From positions 1 to 41,330 of the forward strand of contig JAIXTY010000304.1 in assembly GCA_027483705.1 (NCBI GenBank): DNA of 41,330 nt, in the 5' to 3' direction. Shown here in pieces: positions 16,844 to 27,499 of the stretch. Made by a program: the position numbers and the translations under genes. Each line of letters begins with the position of its first letter. Position 1 is the first letter of the stretch. The stretch is from Rubrivivax sp. Its GTDB lineage: Bacteria > Pseudomonadota > Gammaproteobacteria > Burkholderiales > Burkholderiaceae_C. The notes beneath the pieces are model-generated. The model was not told the DNA's origin. It searched no databases and saw only the letters and a program-made list of their open reading frames with translations.

Positions 16844-16866
16844 TTCCCCCGGGGCCGAGGGGGGAA
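16844..16866. promoter_or_regulatory. Inverted repeat in the divergent region of the ABC importer
   Basis: TTCCCCC (16844-16850) and GGGGGAA (16860-16866) separated by 9 bases, in the 244-base gap between the first binding protein gene and the first permease gene. TACACT (16898-16903) may be a -10 for the permease operon, but no -35 is visible. The repeat may be an operator or merely a GC-rich hairpin common in such genomes. Confidence 0.25.
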
Positions 16867-16984
16867 ATCACCGGCCGGCAGCGCGGGGAGCCCCCCCTAC
16901 ACTCGCGCACTTTGCAAAACGGGCCGGCGCCGCGCCACGAGGCGGCCCCCGGCGCCGACACCGACATCACCTGGGAACCCCCCG

Positions 16985-17923
16985 ATGGCCGCATACCTGA
17001 TACGGCGCCTCTGGCAGATGGTGCCCACGCTCCTGGGCGTGGTGCTGCTTGTCTTCTTCCTCTTCAAGTGGTTCGGCGGCGACCCCGCCGAGGTGCTGGG
17101 CGGCCTGAACGCCAGCCCCGACCAGATCAAGTCCATCCGCACCCAGCTGGGCCTGGACGAGCCGGTCTGGTACCAGCTGTGGATCTTCGTCAAGCAGATC
17201 GTCACCTTCGACTGGGGCAAGAGCTGGGCCACCAACGAGAGCATCAGCAACCTGTTCGCCACGCGGCTGCCGGCCACGCTGACGGTGATGGTGCCGATCC
17301 TCATTCTGGAAGTGGTGCTGGCCATCCCCATCGCGATGTGGGTGGCCTACCGCCGCGGCAGCCTGACCGACCGCACACTCACCGTCGTGACGACCGTGGC
17401 GTTGTCGATCAGCTTCCTGGTCTACGTGATCGTGGGCCAGTACGTGTTCGGCTTCCAGCTCGGCTGGTTCCCGGTGCAGGGCTGGAGCGACAGCCTGGCG
17501 ACGAACCTCACCACCTACGTGCCGCTGCCGGTGTTCCTGGCGCTGCTGGTGAGCCTGGCGCCGCAGACGCGCCTGTACCGCAGCTTCTTCCTCGATGAGC
17601 TCGGCCAGGACTACGTGCGCACCGCGCGCGCCAAGGGCCTGACGGAAGGCACGGTGCTGTTCCGCCACGTGCTGCGCAACGCCACCATCCCCATCCTCAC
17701 CAACATCGGCCTCTTGCTGCCCGGCATCTTCGTCGGCAGCTTCCTGATCGAGGTGTTCTTCTCCATCCCCGGCATCGGGCGCGAGGTGCTGCTGGCGGTG
17801 AACCGCAGCGACTTCCCCGTGATCCAGGCCGTCACCGTGTACCTGGCCGTGCTGACGATGTTCATCAACCTGCTGACGGACCTGGCCTACAAGGTGGCCG
17901 ATCCGCGCGTGGTGCTCAAGTAA
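16985..17923 (+). CDS. ABC importer permease, DppB/OppB type
   Basis: 312 residues beginning MAAYLIRRLWQMVPTLLGVV, the standard N-terminus of the first permease of peptide/nickel importers. About six hydrophobic segments are seen. The cytoplasmic EAA loop, which contacts the ATPase, is RTARAKGLTEGTVLFRHVLR near residues 218-237. The ribosome binding site is weak (GGGAA). It is followed after 12 bases by the second permease and then the fused ATPase; the binding proteins are on the opposite strand. Assignment to the family is firm; the ligand is unknown. Confidence 0.92.
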   Translation: MAAYLIRRLWQMVPTLLGVVLLVFFLFKWFGGDPAEVLGGLNASPDQIKSIRTQLGLDEPVWYQLWIFVKQIVTFDWGKSWATNESISNLFATRLPATLTVMVPILILEVVLAIPIAMWVAYRRGSLTDRTLTVVTTVALSISFLVYVIVGQYVFGFQLGWFPVQGWSDSLATNLTTYVPLPVFLALLVSLAPQTRLYRSFFLDELGQDYVRTARAKGLTEGTVLFRHVLRNATIPILTNIGLLLPGIFVGSFLIEVFFSIPGIGREVLLAVNRSDFPVIQAVTVYLAVLTMFINLLTDLAYKVADPRVVLK

Positions 17924-17935
17924 GGCGGGCCCGAC

Positions 17936-18994
17936 ATGAACACCGCAACCATTTCAGCCGACGGCGCCGCCAGCGGCGCGCAGCAGCAGAGCGAAGGCGT
18001 CTGGGCCGCGGCCTGGCGCCGTTTCAAGAGCGACAAGGTCGGCCTGGCCAGCGCGTTGATCGTCATCGCGTTCCTGCTGCTCATCGTGCTGGCCGCCACC
18101 GGCCTGGTGGCGAAGAACTGGCAGGCCGAGATCGGCGTGCCCAATGCGCCGCCCACTTTCCTGGGCCCGGCCGCGCCGCAGGCCGCCGCGGGTGCCGACC
18201 GCGCCACCGGCCCGAACGTGGATCTCTCCGCCGTGGACCCGCTGGCCCCGCGCTACAAGGAGTGGGACGAGCGCGCCAAGCAGTTCGCCACCGCCGAAGC
18301 GCCCAAGGCCGAGACGCTGCCGCTGGGCGGCGACCGCCTCGGCCGCGACGTGCTGGCCAAGGCCATCAAGGGCACCGAGATCAGCGTGTTCGTGGGCCTG
18401 GCCGCGGCGCTGGCGGCCACGTTGATCGGCACCATGCTCGGCGCCTTCGGCGGCTTCTTCGGCGGCAAGATCTCCGACTTCCTGGAGTGGGTCTACAACG
18501 TCTTCGAGAGCATCCCGAACATCCTGCTCATCTTCGCCTTTGCCGCGGTGGTGGGCCGGGGCGTGGGCAGCGTGGTCATCATCCTGGCGCTCACCGGCTG
18601 GACGGGCATGTACCGCCAGGTGCGTGCCGAGTTCATCAAGCACCGCAGCCGCGAATACGTGCGCAGTGCCGAGGCCATCGGCGCCAGCAGCTGGAGCCGC
18701 ATGTTCAAGCACATCCTGCCCAACGTGAGCCACGTGGTGCTGGTGCGCATGAGCCTGCTCACGGTGGGCTTCATCAAGGCCGAGGTCATCCTGAGCTACC
18801 TGGGCCTGGGCGTGCGCGTGGACCAGGTCAGCTGGGGCACGATGCTGGCCGAGGCGCAGAGCGAGCTGATCCTCGGCCACTGGTGGCAGCTGGCCGCGGC
18901 CACGCTCTTCATGGCGGTGTTCGTGACCGCCTTCTCGATGATGGCCGATGCGCTGCGCGACGCGCTCGACCCCAAGCTGCGTGGGCTGGAGTGA
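17936..18994 (+). CDS. ABC importer permease, DppC/OppC type
   Basis: 352 residues. The first membrane segment (about 39-58) is followed by an unusually long periplasmic stretch (about 60-130) rich in Ala and Pro. Then comes GGDRLGRDVLAKAIKGTEIS, the hallmark of the second permease in this family. The EAA loop is EYVRSAEAIGASSWSRMFKH (about 239-258). It pairs with the permease encoded just upstream. The next gene starts 7 bases after its stop, so the three importer genes are cotranscribed. Confidence 0.92.
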   Translation: MNTATISADGAASGAQQQSEGVWAAAWRRFKSDKVGLASALIVIAFLLLIVLAATGLVAKNWQAEIGVPNAPPTFLGPAAPQAAAGADRATGPNVDLSAVDPLAPRYKEWDERAKQFATAEAPKAETLPLGGDRLGRDVLAKAIKGTEISVFVGLAAALAATLIGTMLGAFGGFFGGKISDFLEWVYNVFESIPNILLIFAFAAVVGRGVGSVVIILALTGWTGMYRQVRAEFIKHRSREYVRSAEAIGASSWSRMFKHILPNVSHVVLVRMSLLTVGFIKAEVILSYLGLGVRVDQVSWGTMLAEAQSELILGHWWQLAAATLFMAVFVTAFSMMADALRDALDPKLRGLE

Positions 18995-19001
18995 GCACGC
19001 G

Positions 19002-20669
19002 ATGAGCCAACTGCTTTCCATCCAGGACCTCCGCGTCGCCTTCCGCATGGGCAAGGGCGTGCGCGCCGAGGCCGTGAAGGGCGTGTCCTTCGACATCGAC
19101 GAGAACCAGACGGTGGCCCTCGTGGGCGAATCCGGCTCGGGCAAGAGCGTCACCGCGATGAGCGTGCTGAACCTGCTGCCTGACAACGCCGAGCGCACCG
19201 GCCGCATCCTCTGGAAGGGCGCCGACCTGCTGGGCTTCGGCCTGGCCGATCTGCAGAAGCTGCGCGGCAAGGAGATCGCCTGCGTCTTCCAGGACCCGAT
19301 GAGCTCGCTGAACCCGGTGCTCGACGTCGGCAGCCAGCTCTGCGAGCCGCTGATGAAGCACATGGGCCTGTCGAAGGCCGCCGCGTACAAGCGGGCCGAA
19401 GAGCTGCTGGGCGAGGTCGGCATCCCCGAGCCCGCGCGGCGCATGAAGAGCTACCCGCACGAGATGTCCGGCGGCCAGCAGCAGCGCGTGATGATCGCCA
19501 TGGCGCTGGCCTGCGAGCCCAAGCTGCTGATCGCCGACGAGCCCACGACGGCGCTCGACGTGACCATCCAGCGCCAGATCCTCGAGCTGCTCGGCAAGCT
19601 CAAGACCACGCACCGCATGAGCGTGCTCTTCATCAGCCACGACCTCGGCCTGGTGGGCGAGATCGCCGACAAGGTGGTGGTCATGCGCCACGGCCAGATC
19701 CGCGAGCACGGCCCCGTGAAGCAGATCTTCGAGAGCCCGCAGGACGCCTACACCAAGGCGCTGCTGGCCTGCCGGCCCAGCCTGGAGGGCAACCCGGCGC
19801 GCCTGATGGTGATCGACGACCACATCGCCGGCCGCCGGGCGCAGCAGGTGGGCAAGGCCAAGGACCCGAACGCAGCGGTGGTGCTGGAGGTCAAGGGCCT
19901 GGCCAAGAGCTTCTGGCTCAAGCAGGGCCTCTTCGGCAAGCGCGAATTCAAGGCGGTGCAGAACGTCAACTTCAAGCTGCGCAAGGGCCACACGCTGGGC
20001 GTCGTGGGTGAAAGCGGCAGCGGCAAGACGACGATGGGCCTGACGCTCCTGCGCCTGCACGAGCCCACCAGCGGCGAGGTGCTGTTCGACGGCCAGAACC
20101 TGCTGAAGCTGTCGGACCGCGAGCGCCAGCTGATGCGCCGGCGCATCCAGGTGGTGTTCCAGAACCCGTACGCCAGCCTGAACCCGCGCTTCACGATCGG
20201 CCAGACGCTGGTGGAGCCGATGGCCATCCACGGCATCGGCAAGGATCTCGCCGAGCGCGAGCAGCGCGCCCGCACGCTGCTCGAGAAGGTGGGCCTCGAT
20301 GGCCGCGCCTTCGGCAAGTACCCGCACGAGTTCTCCGGCGGCCAGCGCCAACGCGTGGCCATTGCGCGCTGCCTGACGCTCAACCCCGAGGTGCTGGTGC
20401 TCGACGAGGCCGTGAGCGCGCTCGACGTGAGCGTGCAGGCGCAGGTGCTGAACCTGCTGAAGGACCTGCAGGACGAGTTCGGCCTGAGCTACGTCTTCAT
20501 CAGCCACGACCTCGCGGTGGTGCGCTTCATCAGCGACGAGGTGCTGGTGATGAAGGACGGCCAGGTGGTGGAGCAGGCCAGCGCGGAGCAGATCCTGGCC
20601 GCGCCGAAGCAGGACTACACCAAGCGGCTGCTGGCGGCCATCCCGCGCGGGTACCGCGCGGCCGCCTGA
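19002..20669 (+). CDS. ABC importer fused double ATPase, DppD-DppF/YejF type
   Basis: 555 residues containing two complete ATPase domains in one chain. The first has Walker [10 protein letters not shown] (about 41-49), signature MSGGQQQRV, Walker [13 protein letters not shown]. The second has Walker [10 protein letters not shown] (about 335-343), signature FSGGQRQRV, Walker [13 protein letters not shown]. Both end in the switch histidine (ISHDL). An oligopeptide/dipeptide C-terminal extension is visible after the first domain ([11 protein letters not shown]). It energises the permease pair just upstream, and the organisation recalls yejBEF. The start ATG 19002 lies 7 bases after the preceding stop. 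Confidence 0.92.
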   Translation: MSQLLSIQDLRVAFRMGKGVRAEAVKGVSFDIDENQTVALVGESGSGKSVTAMSVLNLLPDNAERTGRILWKGADLLGFGLADLQKLRGKEIACVFQDPMSSLNPVLDVGSQLCEPLMKHMGLSKAAAYKRAEELLGEVGIPEPARRMKSYPHEMSGGQQQRVMIAMALACEPKLLIADEPTTALDVTIQRQILELLGKLKTTHRMSVLFISHDLGLVGEIADKVVVMRHGQIREHGPVKQIFESPQDAYTKALLACRPSLEGNPARLMVIDDHIAGRRAQQVGKAKDPNAAVVLEVKGLAKSFWLKQGLFGKREFKAVQNVNFKLRKGHTLGVVGESGSGKTTMGLTLLRLHEPTSGEVLFDGQNLLKLSDRERQLMRRRIQVVFQNPYASLNPRFTIGQTLVEPMAIHGIGKDLAEREQRARTLLEKVGLDGRAFGKYPHEFSGGQRQRVAIARCLTLNPEVLVLDEAVSALDVSVQAQVLNLLKDLQDEFGLSYVFISHDLAVVRFISDEVLVMKDGQVVEQASAEQILAAPKQDYTKRLLAAIPRGYRAAA

Positions 20670-20709
20670 CCCGCGCGCGGGCACCGCGCGGCGTGCATAT
20701 TCCCCACCA

Positions 20710-20727
20710 GCCCCCGCACCCGGGGGC
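20710..20727. terminator. Hairpin after the ABC importer operon
   Basis: GCCCCCG (20710-20716), loop CACC, CGGGGGC (20721-20727). The stem is a strong 7-bp one, about 40 bases after the ATPase stop and before an unrelated gene. There is no T tract, so it would work as a factor-assisted or GC-rich terminator. Confidence 0.4.
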
Positions 20728-20784
20728 GGGCGGGAACCGGCCGGTGGGCGCGGTCACTCACCGGGTTCTTCCGGAGAGCCCGCG

Positions 20785-22014
20785 ATGAACCCCACCCGCC
20801 CCGCCCATCCCGCTGAAACCCGGCTGGCCAGCCTGGCCCGCATCCTGGCCACCGCCGCGGCTGCCTCGGCTGTGGCGCTGCTGGCCGTGCCGGCCGAGGC
20901 CGCGCCCACGCAGATCACGTTCAACCCCTCGGGCAACACCTTCGGCGCGTCGGTCAGCGCCGACGGCCAGCGCATCGCGTTCTACTCGGCCGGCGACATC
21001 ACCGGCGACAACGCCGACCGCAACTTCGAGATCTTCCTGTACGACCGCCCGACGAACGCGATGACGCAGGTCAGCCGCAGTGGCCCGGGCATCTTCCACG
21101 GCAGCCAGGTGCCGCAGATCAGCGCCGATGGCAACCGCATCCTCTACCAGCAGTTCGCGCCCACCGGCACCGGCTCGGTCACGTTCCAGAGCCTGCTGTA
21201 CGACCACGGTACCGGCCTGACGCGCAGCTTCGCGGGGCCGGCCCTGGCCGGCGAGACCAACACTCTCAGCGGCGACGGCCGCACCGTGCTGCTGGCCACC
21301 GGCAACGTGGGCTCGCAGATCTTCAACGCCGACACGGGCGTCGCCGCGCCGCTGATCGCCGGCAACACGTTCAACAACGCGCTCAGCTTCAACGGCCGCG
21401 TGCTGGCGGCCGAGGGCTTCGGCCGCCTCGACGTGCTCGACCGCGACACCGGCGTCTGGCGCAACATCGCACCGGCGGGCTCGGGCTTCAACATGCGGCC
21501 CGACCTCAGCGACGACGGCCGCTTCCTGGCCTACACCTCCACCTACGACCCGCTGGGACTGAACGCCGACCGCAACAGCGAGGTCTTCGTGTACGACCTG
21601 CAGACCAACCTGGTGCGCCAGGTCACGCAGTCCACCGCCGGTTTCGGCAGCAGCGACCAGGTCACGCTCAGCGGCGACGGCACGCGGCTGGCCTTCGTGT
21701 CGGTGGCCGACCCGCTGGGCACCAACGCCGACGGCAACCAGGAGATCTTCCTGTTCGACCTGGTCGACGACGTGCTGACGCAGGTGACGCAGACCAACGG
21801 CTTCGCCAGCTACAACCTCAATCCCTCGCTCGACCGCGCCGGCCGCACGCTGGCCTGGGTGTCGGCGGCCAACCTGACCGGCACCAACCCGTCGGGCATC
21901 CCGCAGCTGTTCGTGCTGGATCTGGACCCGCGCACGGCGGCCGTGCCGGTGCCGGGGACCTTGCCGCTGCTGGCGCTGGCCGGCGTGGCGCTGCTGGCCG
22001 TGCGGCGGCGGTGA
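20785..22014 (+). CDS. PEP-CTERM-anchored TolB/PD40-like beta-propeller protein
   Basis: 409 residues with a good GGAGA site. A signal peptide ends near AEAAP (residue 40). The body has repeated PD40/WD40-like blades, for example SADGQRIAFYSAGD followed by FEIFLYDRPTNAMTQVS. Further copies are near residues 238-275 (SDDGRFLAYTS) and 290-330 (SGDGTRLAFVS), each with a NADRN/NADGN turn. The last 24 residues are a sorting tail: VPVPGTLPLL, a hydrophobic helix and a terminal RRR. That is the PEP-CTERM layout recognised by an exosortase, so the protein is expected to be processed and exported to the cell surface or matrix. It stands alone between two operons. Its biochemical function is unknown. 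Confidence 0.82.
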   Translation: MNPTRPAHPAETRLASLARILATAAAASAVALLAVPAEAAPTQITFNPSGNTFGASVSADGQRIAFYSAGDITGDNADRNFEIFLYDRPTNAMTQVSRSGPGIFHGSQVPQISADGNRILYQQFAPTGTGSVTFQSLLYDHGTGLTRSFAGPALAGETNTLSGDGRTVLLATGNVGSQIFNADTGVAAPLIAGNTFNNALSFNGRVLAAEGFGRLDVLDRDTGVWRNIAPAGSGFNMRPDLSDDGRFLAYTSTYDPLGLNADRNSEVFVYDLQTNLVRQVTQSTAGFGSSDQVTLSGDGTRLAFVSVADPLGTNADGNQEIFLFDLVDDVLTQVTQTNGFASYNLNPSLDRAGRTLAWVSAANLTGTNPSGIPQLFVLDLDPRTAAVPVPGTLPLLALAGVALLAVRRR

Positions 22015-22021
22015 GGGGTGA

Positions 22022-22387
22022 TCAGAGGCGCCGCAACGCCGCCAGCGCCTCGGCGCGCTTGTCCACGGCGCGCTGGCACTCGCGCTCGATGGCGCGGTAG
22101 ATCGAGAGCACCTGCTCGCCCGTCGCGGTGAGCCGCGCGCCGCCGCCGCCGCTGCCGCCGCGCTGGCGCTCCACCAGCGGCTCGGCGAAGCCGGCGTTCA
22201 GCGTCTGCACCAGCGACCACGCGCGCTGGTAGCTCATGCCCATGCGCCGGCCGGCCTCGGCGATGCTGCCGGTGGCGGCAATGCCCTCCAGCAGCTCGGC
22301 CTTGCCCGGGCCGAGCATCAGCTCGGCGTCGAGGTGCACCCGCACGCGGGCGCGCGGGCCGTCGGCAAAGGCGTCGGGATCGGGCAT
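22022..22387 (-). CDS. modE: ModE-type winged-helix regulator lacking the molybdate-binding domain
   Basis: 121 residues from ATG 22387. The sequence matches the N-terminal DNA-binding domain of ModE: LLEGIAATGSIAEAGRRMGMSYQRAWSLV, then a Gly-rich wing (GGSGGGG) and ARLTATGEQVL. The two C-terminal TOBE/MOP domains that bind molybdate in full ModE are absent. It is divergent from modABC with a 98-base gap containing three GATATM boxes, so control of the transporter is likely. How such short regulators sense molybdenum is not evident from the sequence. Confidence 0.85.
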   Translation of the reverse strand: MPDPDAFADGPRARVRVHLDAELMLGPGKAELLEGIAATGSIAEAGRRMGMSYQRAWSLVQTLNAGFAEPLVERQRGGSGGGGARLTATGEQVLSIYRAIERECQRAVDKRAEALAALRRL

Positions 22388-22431
22388 GCGGCATTGTCTC
22401 GCGGCGCGCGCGGCAAGCGCCGTGTGCGGCC

Positions 22432-22469
22432 GATATACTTTGCCGGCGATATCCACCACGGAAGATATC
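22432..22469. promoter_or_regulatory. Three GATATM boxes at 16-bp period (candidate ModE operator)
   Basis: GATATA at 22432, GATATC at 22448 and GATATC at 22464, exactly 16 bases apart, in an otherwise GC-rich gap between modE and modA. A TATACT hexamer at 22434-22439 overlaps the first box. ATAT-containing half sites are typical of ModE operators in other bacteria; the match to this exact spacing is not established. Confidence 0.5.
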
Positions 22470-22485
22470 AACCGGAGCCGCCGCG

Positions 22486-23271
22486 ATGATCGACCGCCGT
22501 TCCCTGCTGGGCATGCCGCTGGCGGTCGCCTTCGCGGGCCGCGCCGTCGCCCAGGCCCCGGCTACCGTGGCCGCCGCGGCCAACGTGAAGCCGGCCATCG
22601 AGGAGCTGGCCGCGCTGTTCGAGCGTGCCGGCGGCGGCCCGCTGCGGCTGGTGTTCGGCTCCTCGGGCAACTTCGTCGCGCAGATCCTGCAGGGCGCGCC
22701 CTTCCACCTGTTCGTCTCGGCCGATGAAGACACGGTGTTCCGCGTCGCCGACGGCGGCCGCACGCTCGGTGGTGCGGCCGACCGCGGCCGTGTCTATGCC
22801 CTCGGCCGCCTGGCGCTGCTGGCGCCGAAGGGCTCGCCGCTAAAGGTGGACCCCGAACTGCGCGACCTGGGCGCCGCGCTGCGCGACGGCCGCGTGAGCA
22901 AGTTCGCCATCGCCAACCCCGAGCACGCCCCCTACGGCCAGCGCGCCCGCGAGGCGATGCAGCACGCCGGCCTGTGGGCGCTGGCGCAATCGCGCCTGGT
23001 GATCGGCGAGAACGTCTCGCAGGCGGTGCAGTTCGCGCTGTCGGGCTCGACCCAGGGCGGGCTCGTCGCGCACTCCCTCACGCTGACCCCGGCCGTGGCA
23101 GCGGCCGGCACATCGGCGCTGGTGCCGGCCTCGTTCCATGCGCCGCTGCTGCAGCGGCTGGTCCTGCTGAAAGGCGCCCCGCCGGCGGCCCGCGCCTTCC
23201 ACGACTTCGTGCTCGCCCCCGCCGCGCAGCCGGTGTGGCAGCGCCACGGCTACACGCCGCCCGGCGCCTGA
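22486..23271 (+). CDS. modA: Molybdate ABC transporter, periplasmic binding protein
   Basis: 261 residues with GGAG 9 bases before the ATG. A signal peptide with paired arginines (MIDRRSLLGMPLA) ends near VAQA. The mature protein follows the ModA plan: VAAAANVKPAIEELAALFE, FGSSGNFVAQI (oxyanion-binding serines), HLFVSADED, and NPEHAPYGQRA. It binds molybdate or tungstate in the periplasm and passes it to ModB. It is the first gene of modABC, divergent from the ModE-type regulator. Confidence 0.92.
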   Translation: MIDRRSLLGMPLAVAFAGRAVAQAPATVAAAANVKPAIEELAALFERAGGGPLRLVFGSSGNFVAQILQGAPFHLFVSADEDTVFRVADGGRTLGGAADRGRVYALGRLALLAPKGSPLKVDPELRDLGAALRDGRVSKFAIANPEHAPYGQRAREAMQHAGLWALAQSRLVIGENVSQAVQFALSGSTQGGLVAHSLTLTPAVAAAGTSALVPASFHAPLLQRLVLLKGAPPAARAFHDFVLAPAAQPVWQRHGYTPPGA

Positions 23272-23290
23272 AGGGCCGGTACCCCCGCGC

Positions 23291-23961
23291 ATGATCGACT
23301 GGCAGGCCCTGGTCCTGAGCCTGGAGCTGGCGGCGGTGACGCTGCTGGTGCTGCTGCCGCTGGGTCTGCTGCTGGGCCGCTGGCTGGCCTACACCAGTTG
23401 GCGCGGCAAGGCCTGGATCGAGGCACTGGTGGTTCTGCCTCTGGTGCTGCCGCCCACGGTGCTGGGCTACTACCTGCTGGTGGCCTTCGGTGGCGCCTCG
23501 CCGCTGGGGCGCGTGTTCACCGAGCTGGGCCTGCCGCTCACCTTCAGCTTCGGCGGGCTGGTGCTGGCCTCGGTGATCTTCAACATCCCGTTCATGGTGC
23601 AGCCGGTGCAGCGCGCCTTCGAGGCCATCCCGCGCGACCTGGCCGAGGCCGCCGCCTGCAGCGGCCTGGGCGCCTGGCAGACGCTGCGCCGCGTGGAGCT
23701 GCCGCTGGCCTGGCCCGGCATCCTGTCGGCGATGGTGCTCACCTTCGTGCACACGCTGGGCGAGTTCGGCGTGGTGCTGATGATGGGCGGCAGCATCCCC
23801 GGCGAGACCAAGACCATCGCCATCGCCATCTACGACCGCGTGCAGGCCTTCGACCTGGCCGGCGCCGACCGCATGGCGCTGGTGCTGCTGCTGCTGTCGC
23901 TGCTGGCGGTGGCGGCCTCGTTCTTTGCCACGGCACGGCTGTCGGCCGCGGCACGCCGGTG

Positions 23962-23962
<1 letters not shown>
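23291..23962 (+). CDS. modB: Molybdate ABC transporter, permease
   Basis: 223 residues with five or six hydrophobic segments, typical of ModB. The cytoplasmic EAA loop is DLAEAAACSGLGAWQTLRRV, and LGEFGVVLMMGGSIPGETKT near residue 155-175 is a strong ModB/CysW signature. It starts 19 bases after modA and its stop overlaps the modC start by one base (TGATG). Confidence 0.94.
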
Positions 23963-25118
<1,156 letters not shown>

Positions 25119-25134
<16 letters not shown>

Positions 25135-26570
25135 GCCGTCTTCACGACGGTGTAGAACTCCGCCGCAGCCCGCCCCTGCTCGCGCGGCCCCAGGCTCGAG
25201 GTCTTGCGCCCGCCGAAGGGCACGTGCGGGTCGACGCCTGCCGTGGGCGCGTTCACCATCACCATGCCGGCCAGCAGCTGGCGCTTGAAGTGAGCGGCCA
25301 TCTTGAGCGAGGTGGTGCACACACCGGCCGACAGGCCGTAGGCCGTGTCGTTGGCCACCGCCAGCGCCTCGTCGGCATCGGCCACGCGGATGACGCCGGC
25401 CACCGGGCCGAAGATCTCCTCGCGGTTGAAGCGCATGCCGTTTTGGCTGCCGATGAACAAGGCCGGCTCCAGGTAGTGGCCGGGCTGGCCGTCGAGCTCG
25501 GCGTGGTGCCGGCCGCCGAAGGCCAGCTCGGCGCCTTCGTGTCGGGCCAGCGCGATGTAGTCGAGGTCCTGCTGCAGCTGCCGCGCGTCGACCACCGGGC
25601 CCACGGTGGTGCCGGGCTTGCGTGCGTCGCCCAGCACCAGGCCGCGCAGGCGTGCCACCAGCGCGTCGACGAAGCGGTCGTGGATGCCGGCCGTCACCAC
25701 CAGCCGGGAGCTGGCCGTGCAGCGCTGCCCCGTGCTGAAGAAGGCACCGTTGAGCGCGCAGGCTACGGCCCCATCGAGATCGGCGTCGTCCAGCACCACG
25801 AGCGGGTTCTTGCCGCCCATCTCGAGTTGCACGCGGGCCATTGCACCGGGCCGCGCCACGGCGCTGGCGGCCACGCGGCGGCCGGTGGCCTCGGAGCCGG
25901 TGAAGCTGATGGCGGCCACGCGGGCGTCGTCGATCAGCGCGGGCCCGAGCTCGCGGCCCGTGCCCATGACCAGGTTGAAGGCGCCCGCCGGCAACCCGGC
26001 GCGGCTGATGATCTCGGCCAGTGCCCAGGCGCAGCCCGGCACCAGCTCGGCCGGCTTGAACACCACCGCGTTGCCATGGGCCAGCGCCGGTGCGATCTTC
26101 CAGGCCGGGATGGCGATGGGAAAGTTCCAGGGCGTGATCAGGCTCACCACGCCCACCGGCTCGCGCGTGATCTCCACGGTCAGGCCCGCTCGCGTGGATG
26201 GCAGCAGCTCGCCACCGGCGCGCAGCGCCTCGCCCGCGCAGAAGCGGAAGATGTGCGCGGCCCGCAGCACCTCGCCACGCGCCTCGGCCAGCGGCTTGCC
26301 TTCTTCGCGCGCCAGCAAGTCGGCCAGCTCGGGCAGGCGCTGCTCGATCTCACGGCCGATGAGGTCCAGCGCATCCGCCCGCTGCTGCGGCAGGCTGGCT
26401 GCCCAGTGCGGCTGCGCCGCCGCGGCGGCGGCCACGGCGTCCTGGGCCTGCTCGACGCTGGCGCGGGCGTAGAGGCCGACCACGTCGCGCGTGTCGGAGG
26501 GGTTGATGTTCTCGGCGGCATCCGGGCCTTGCACCCAGGCACCGCCGATGAAGTTGGCGTGGGGCTTCAT
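25119..26570 (-). CDS. Aldehyde dehydrogenase, 2-oxoglutarate semialdehyde/succinic semialdehyde type
   Basis: 483 residues, NAD(P)-dependent. Landmarks are TPWNFPIAIPAWKIAPALAHG, SFTGSEATGRRV, the general base Glu in QLEMGGKNPLVV and the nucleophile Cys in FSTGQRCTASSR. The C-terminal pattern PTAGVDPHVPFGGRKTSS...GPREQG is characteristic of 2,5-dioxovalerate (2-oxoglutarate semialdehyde) dehydrogenases. In this operon, however, a natural substrate would be succinic semialdehyde, released by HpaI. The ATG overlaps the stop of the FAH-family gene by one base. It is the last gene of the seven-gene operon. Confidence 0.85.
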
Positions 26571-27499
26571 CACCGACGGCTGGCCTGCAGGTTGGCCTTC
26601 AGGTGCTCGGGCACGCGCTCGTCGAAGCCCAGCGCCACGCGGCGCACCTCGGGTGTGTCGGTGGGCGCGTGGCCCACGCCTAGGGCCGCGGCGCGTGGTG
26701 CGTCGATGGCCACGACAGTGCCGCCGACGCGGCCGATGCCCGTGATCTCGCACTCGACAAAGTGCCCCGGGTCGACGCTGCGCGAATGGCAGGGCGTGCC
26801 CATCAGGATGACATCGCCCGCGAGCAGCGTGATGTGGCGCGCGAGGTCGGCGATCACGTAGTGCGGGCCCCAGATGGTTTCGTCGCCGATGTGCGCCTCC
26901 TGCACCACGCGGCCGTCGACATAGGTGCGCAGCGTCTGCTCGAACAGGTTCACGCCGCGCACGAGGCCGGGGCCGATGGGCAGCAGCGTGTCGGCGCCCT
27001 TGACGCGCAACATGCTGCCCTGGTCGGTGTCGCGGAAGTCCTGCAGGCCCATGTCGAGCGCGGGGCAGAAGCCTTCGATGTAATCCCAGGCCTCGTCGGG
27101 CGTGACGTTGCGGCAGGTGCGGCCGATCACCACCGCGTACTCGCCCTCGTAGTTGAGGTACTGGCAGTCGGCCGGCTTCAGGATCTGCCCGCCGTGGCCG
27201 TTGAGCGAGGTGGGCGGCTTGGTGAAGTAGGTCGGCGTGTCGGTGGGCTTGGGTTTGTTGCGCGTCTCGATGCTGCGCGAGCTGTACGAGATGTGCACCG
27301 CAATGATCTTGCTGGGGCTCACCGGTGGCAGGTAGCTGGCCCCGGCGGCGTCGATGTGGCGGCCGTCGTCCAGCCGCAGCGTGGCCTCGTTCTCCATCGT
27401 GCCCCAGAACGCGCTGCCGCCGATCAGCACGCGGCGGCGCTCCACGCGCGGGCCGCGCATCACGGCCGGCAATTCCTTGAACGGGAATTCGAAGTTCAT
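26570..27499 (-). CDS. Fumarylacetoacetate hydrolase-family protein, HpaG-like
   Basis: 309 residues. The FAH fold is shown by SPSKIIAVHISYSSRSIE, metal ligands in NYEGEYAVVIGR and PALDMGLQDFRDTD, and GDVILMGTPCHSRSVDPG near the end. Family members catalyse hydrolysis, isomerisation or decarboxylation of 2-oxo-dicarboxylates. Next to an HpaD/HpaE pair, the likely step is that of HpaG (decarboxylation or isomerisation of the ring-opened diacid). It is longer than typical HpaG1 or HpaG2 halves (about 210-250 residues). It overlaps its neighbours at both ends: ATGA with the dioxygenase and TGATG with the dehydrogenase. Confidence 0.8.
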   Translation of the reverse strand: MNFEFPFKELPAVMRGPRVERRRVLIGGSAFWGTMENEATLRLDDGRHIDAAGASYLPPVSPSKIIAVHISYSSRSIETRNKPKPTDTPTYFTKPPTSLNGHGGQILKPADCQYLNYEGEYAVVIGRTCRNVTPDEAWDYIEGFCPALDMGLQDFRDTDQGSMLRVKGADTLLPIGPGLVRGVNLFEQTLRTYVDGRVVQEAHIGDETIWGPHYVIADLARHITLLAGDVILMGTPCHSRSVDPGHFVECEITGIGRVGGTVVAIDAPRAAALGVGHAPTDTPEVRRVALGFDERVPEHLKANLQASRR

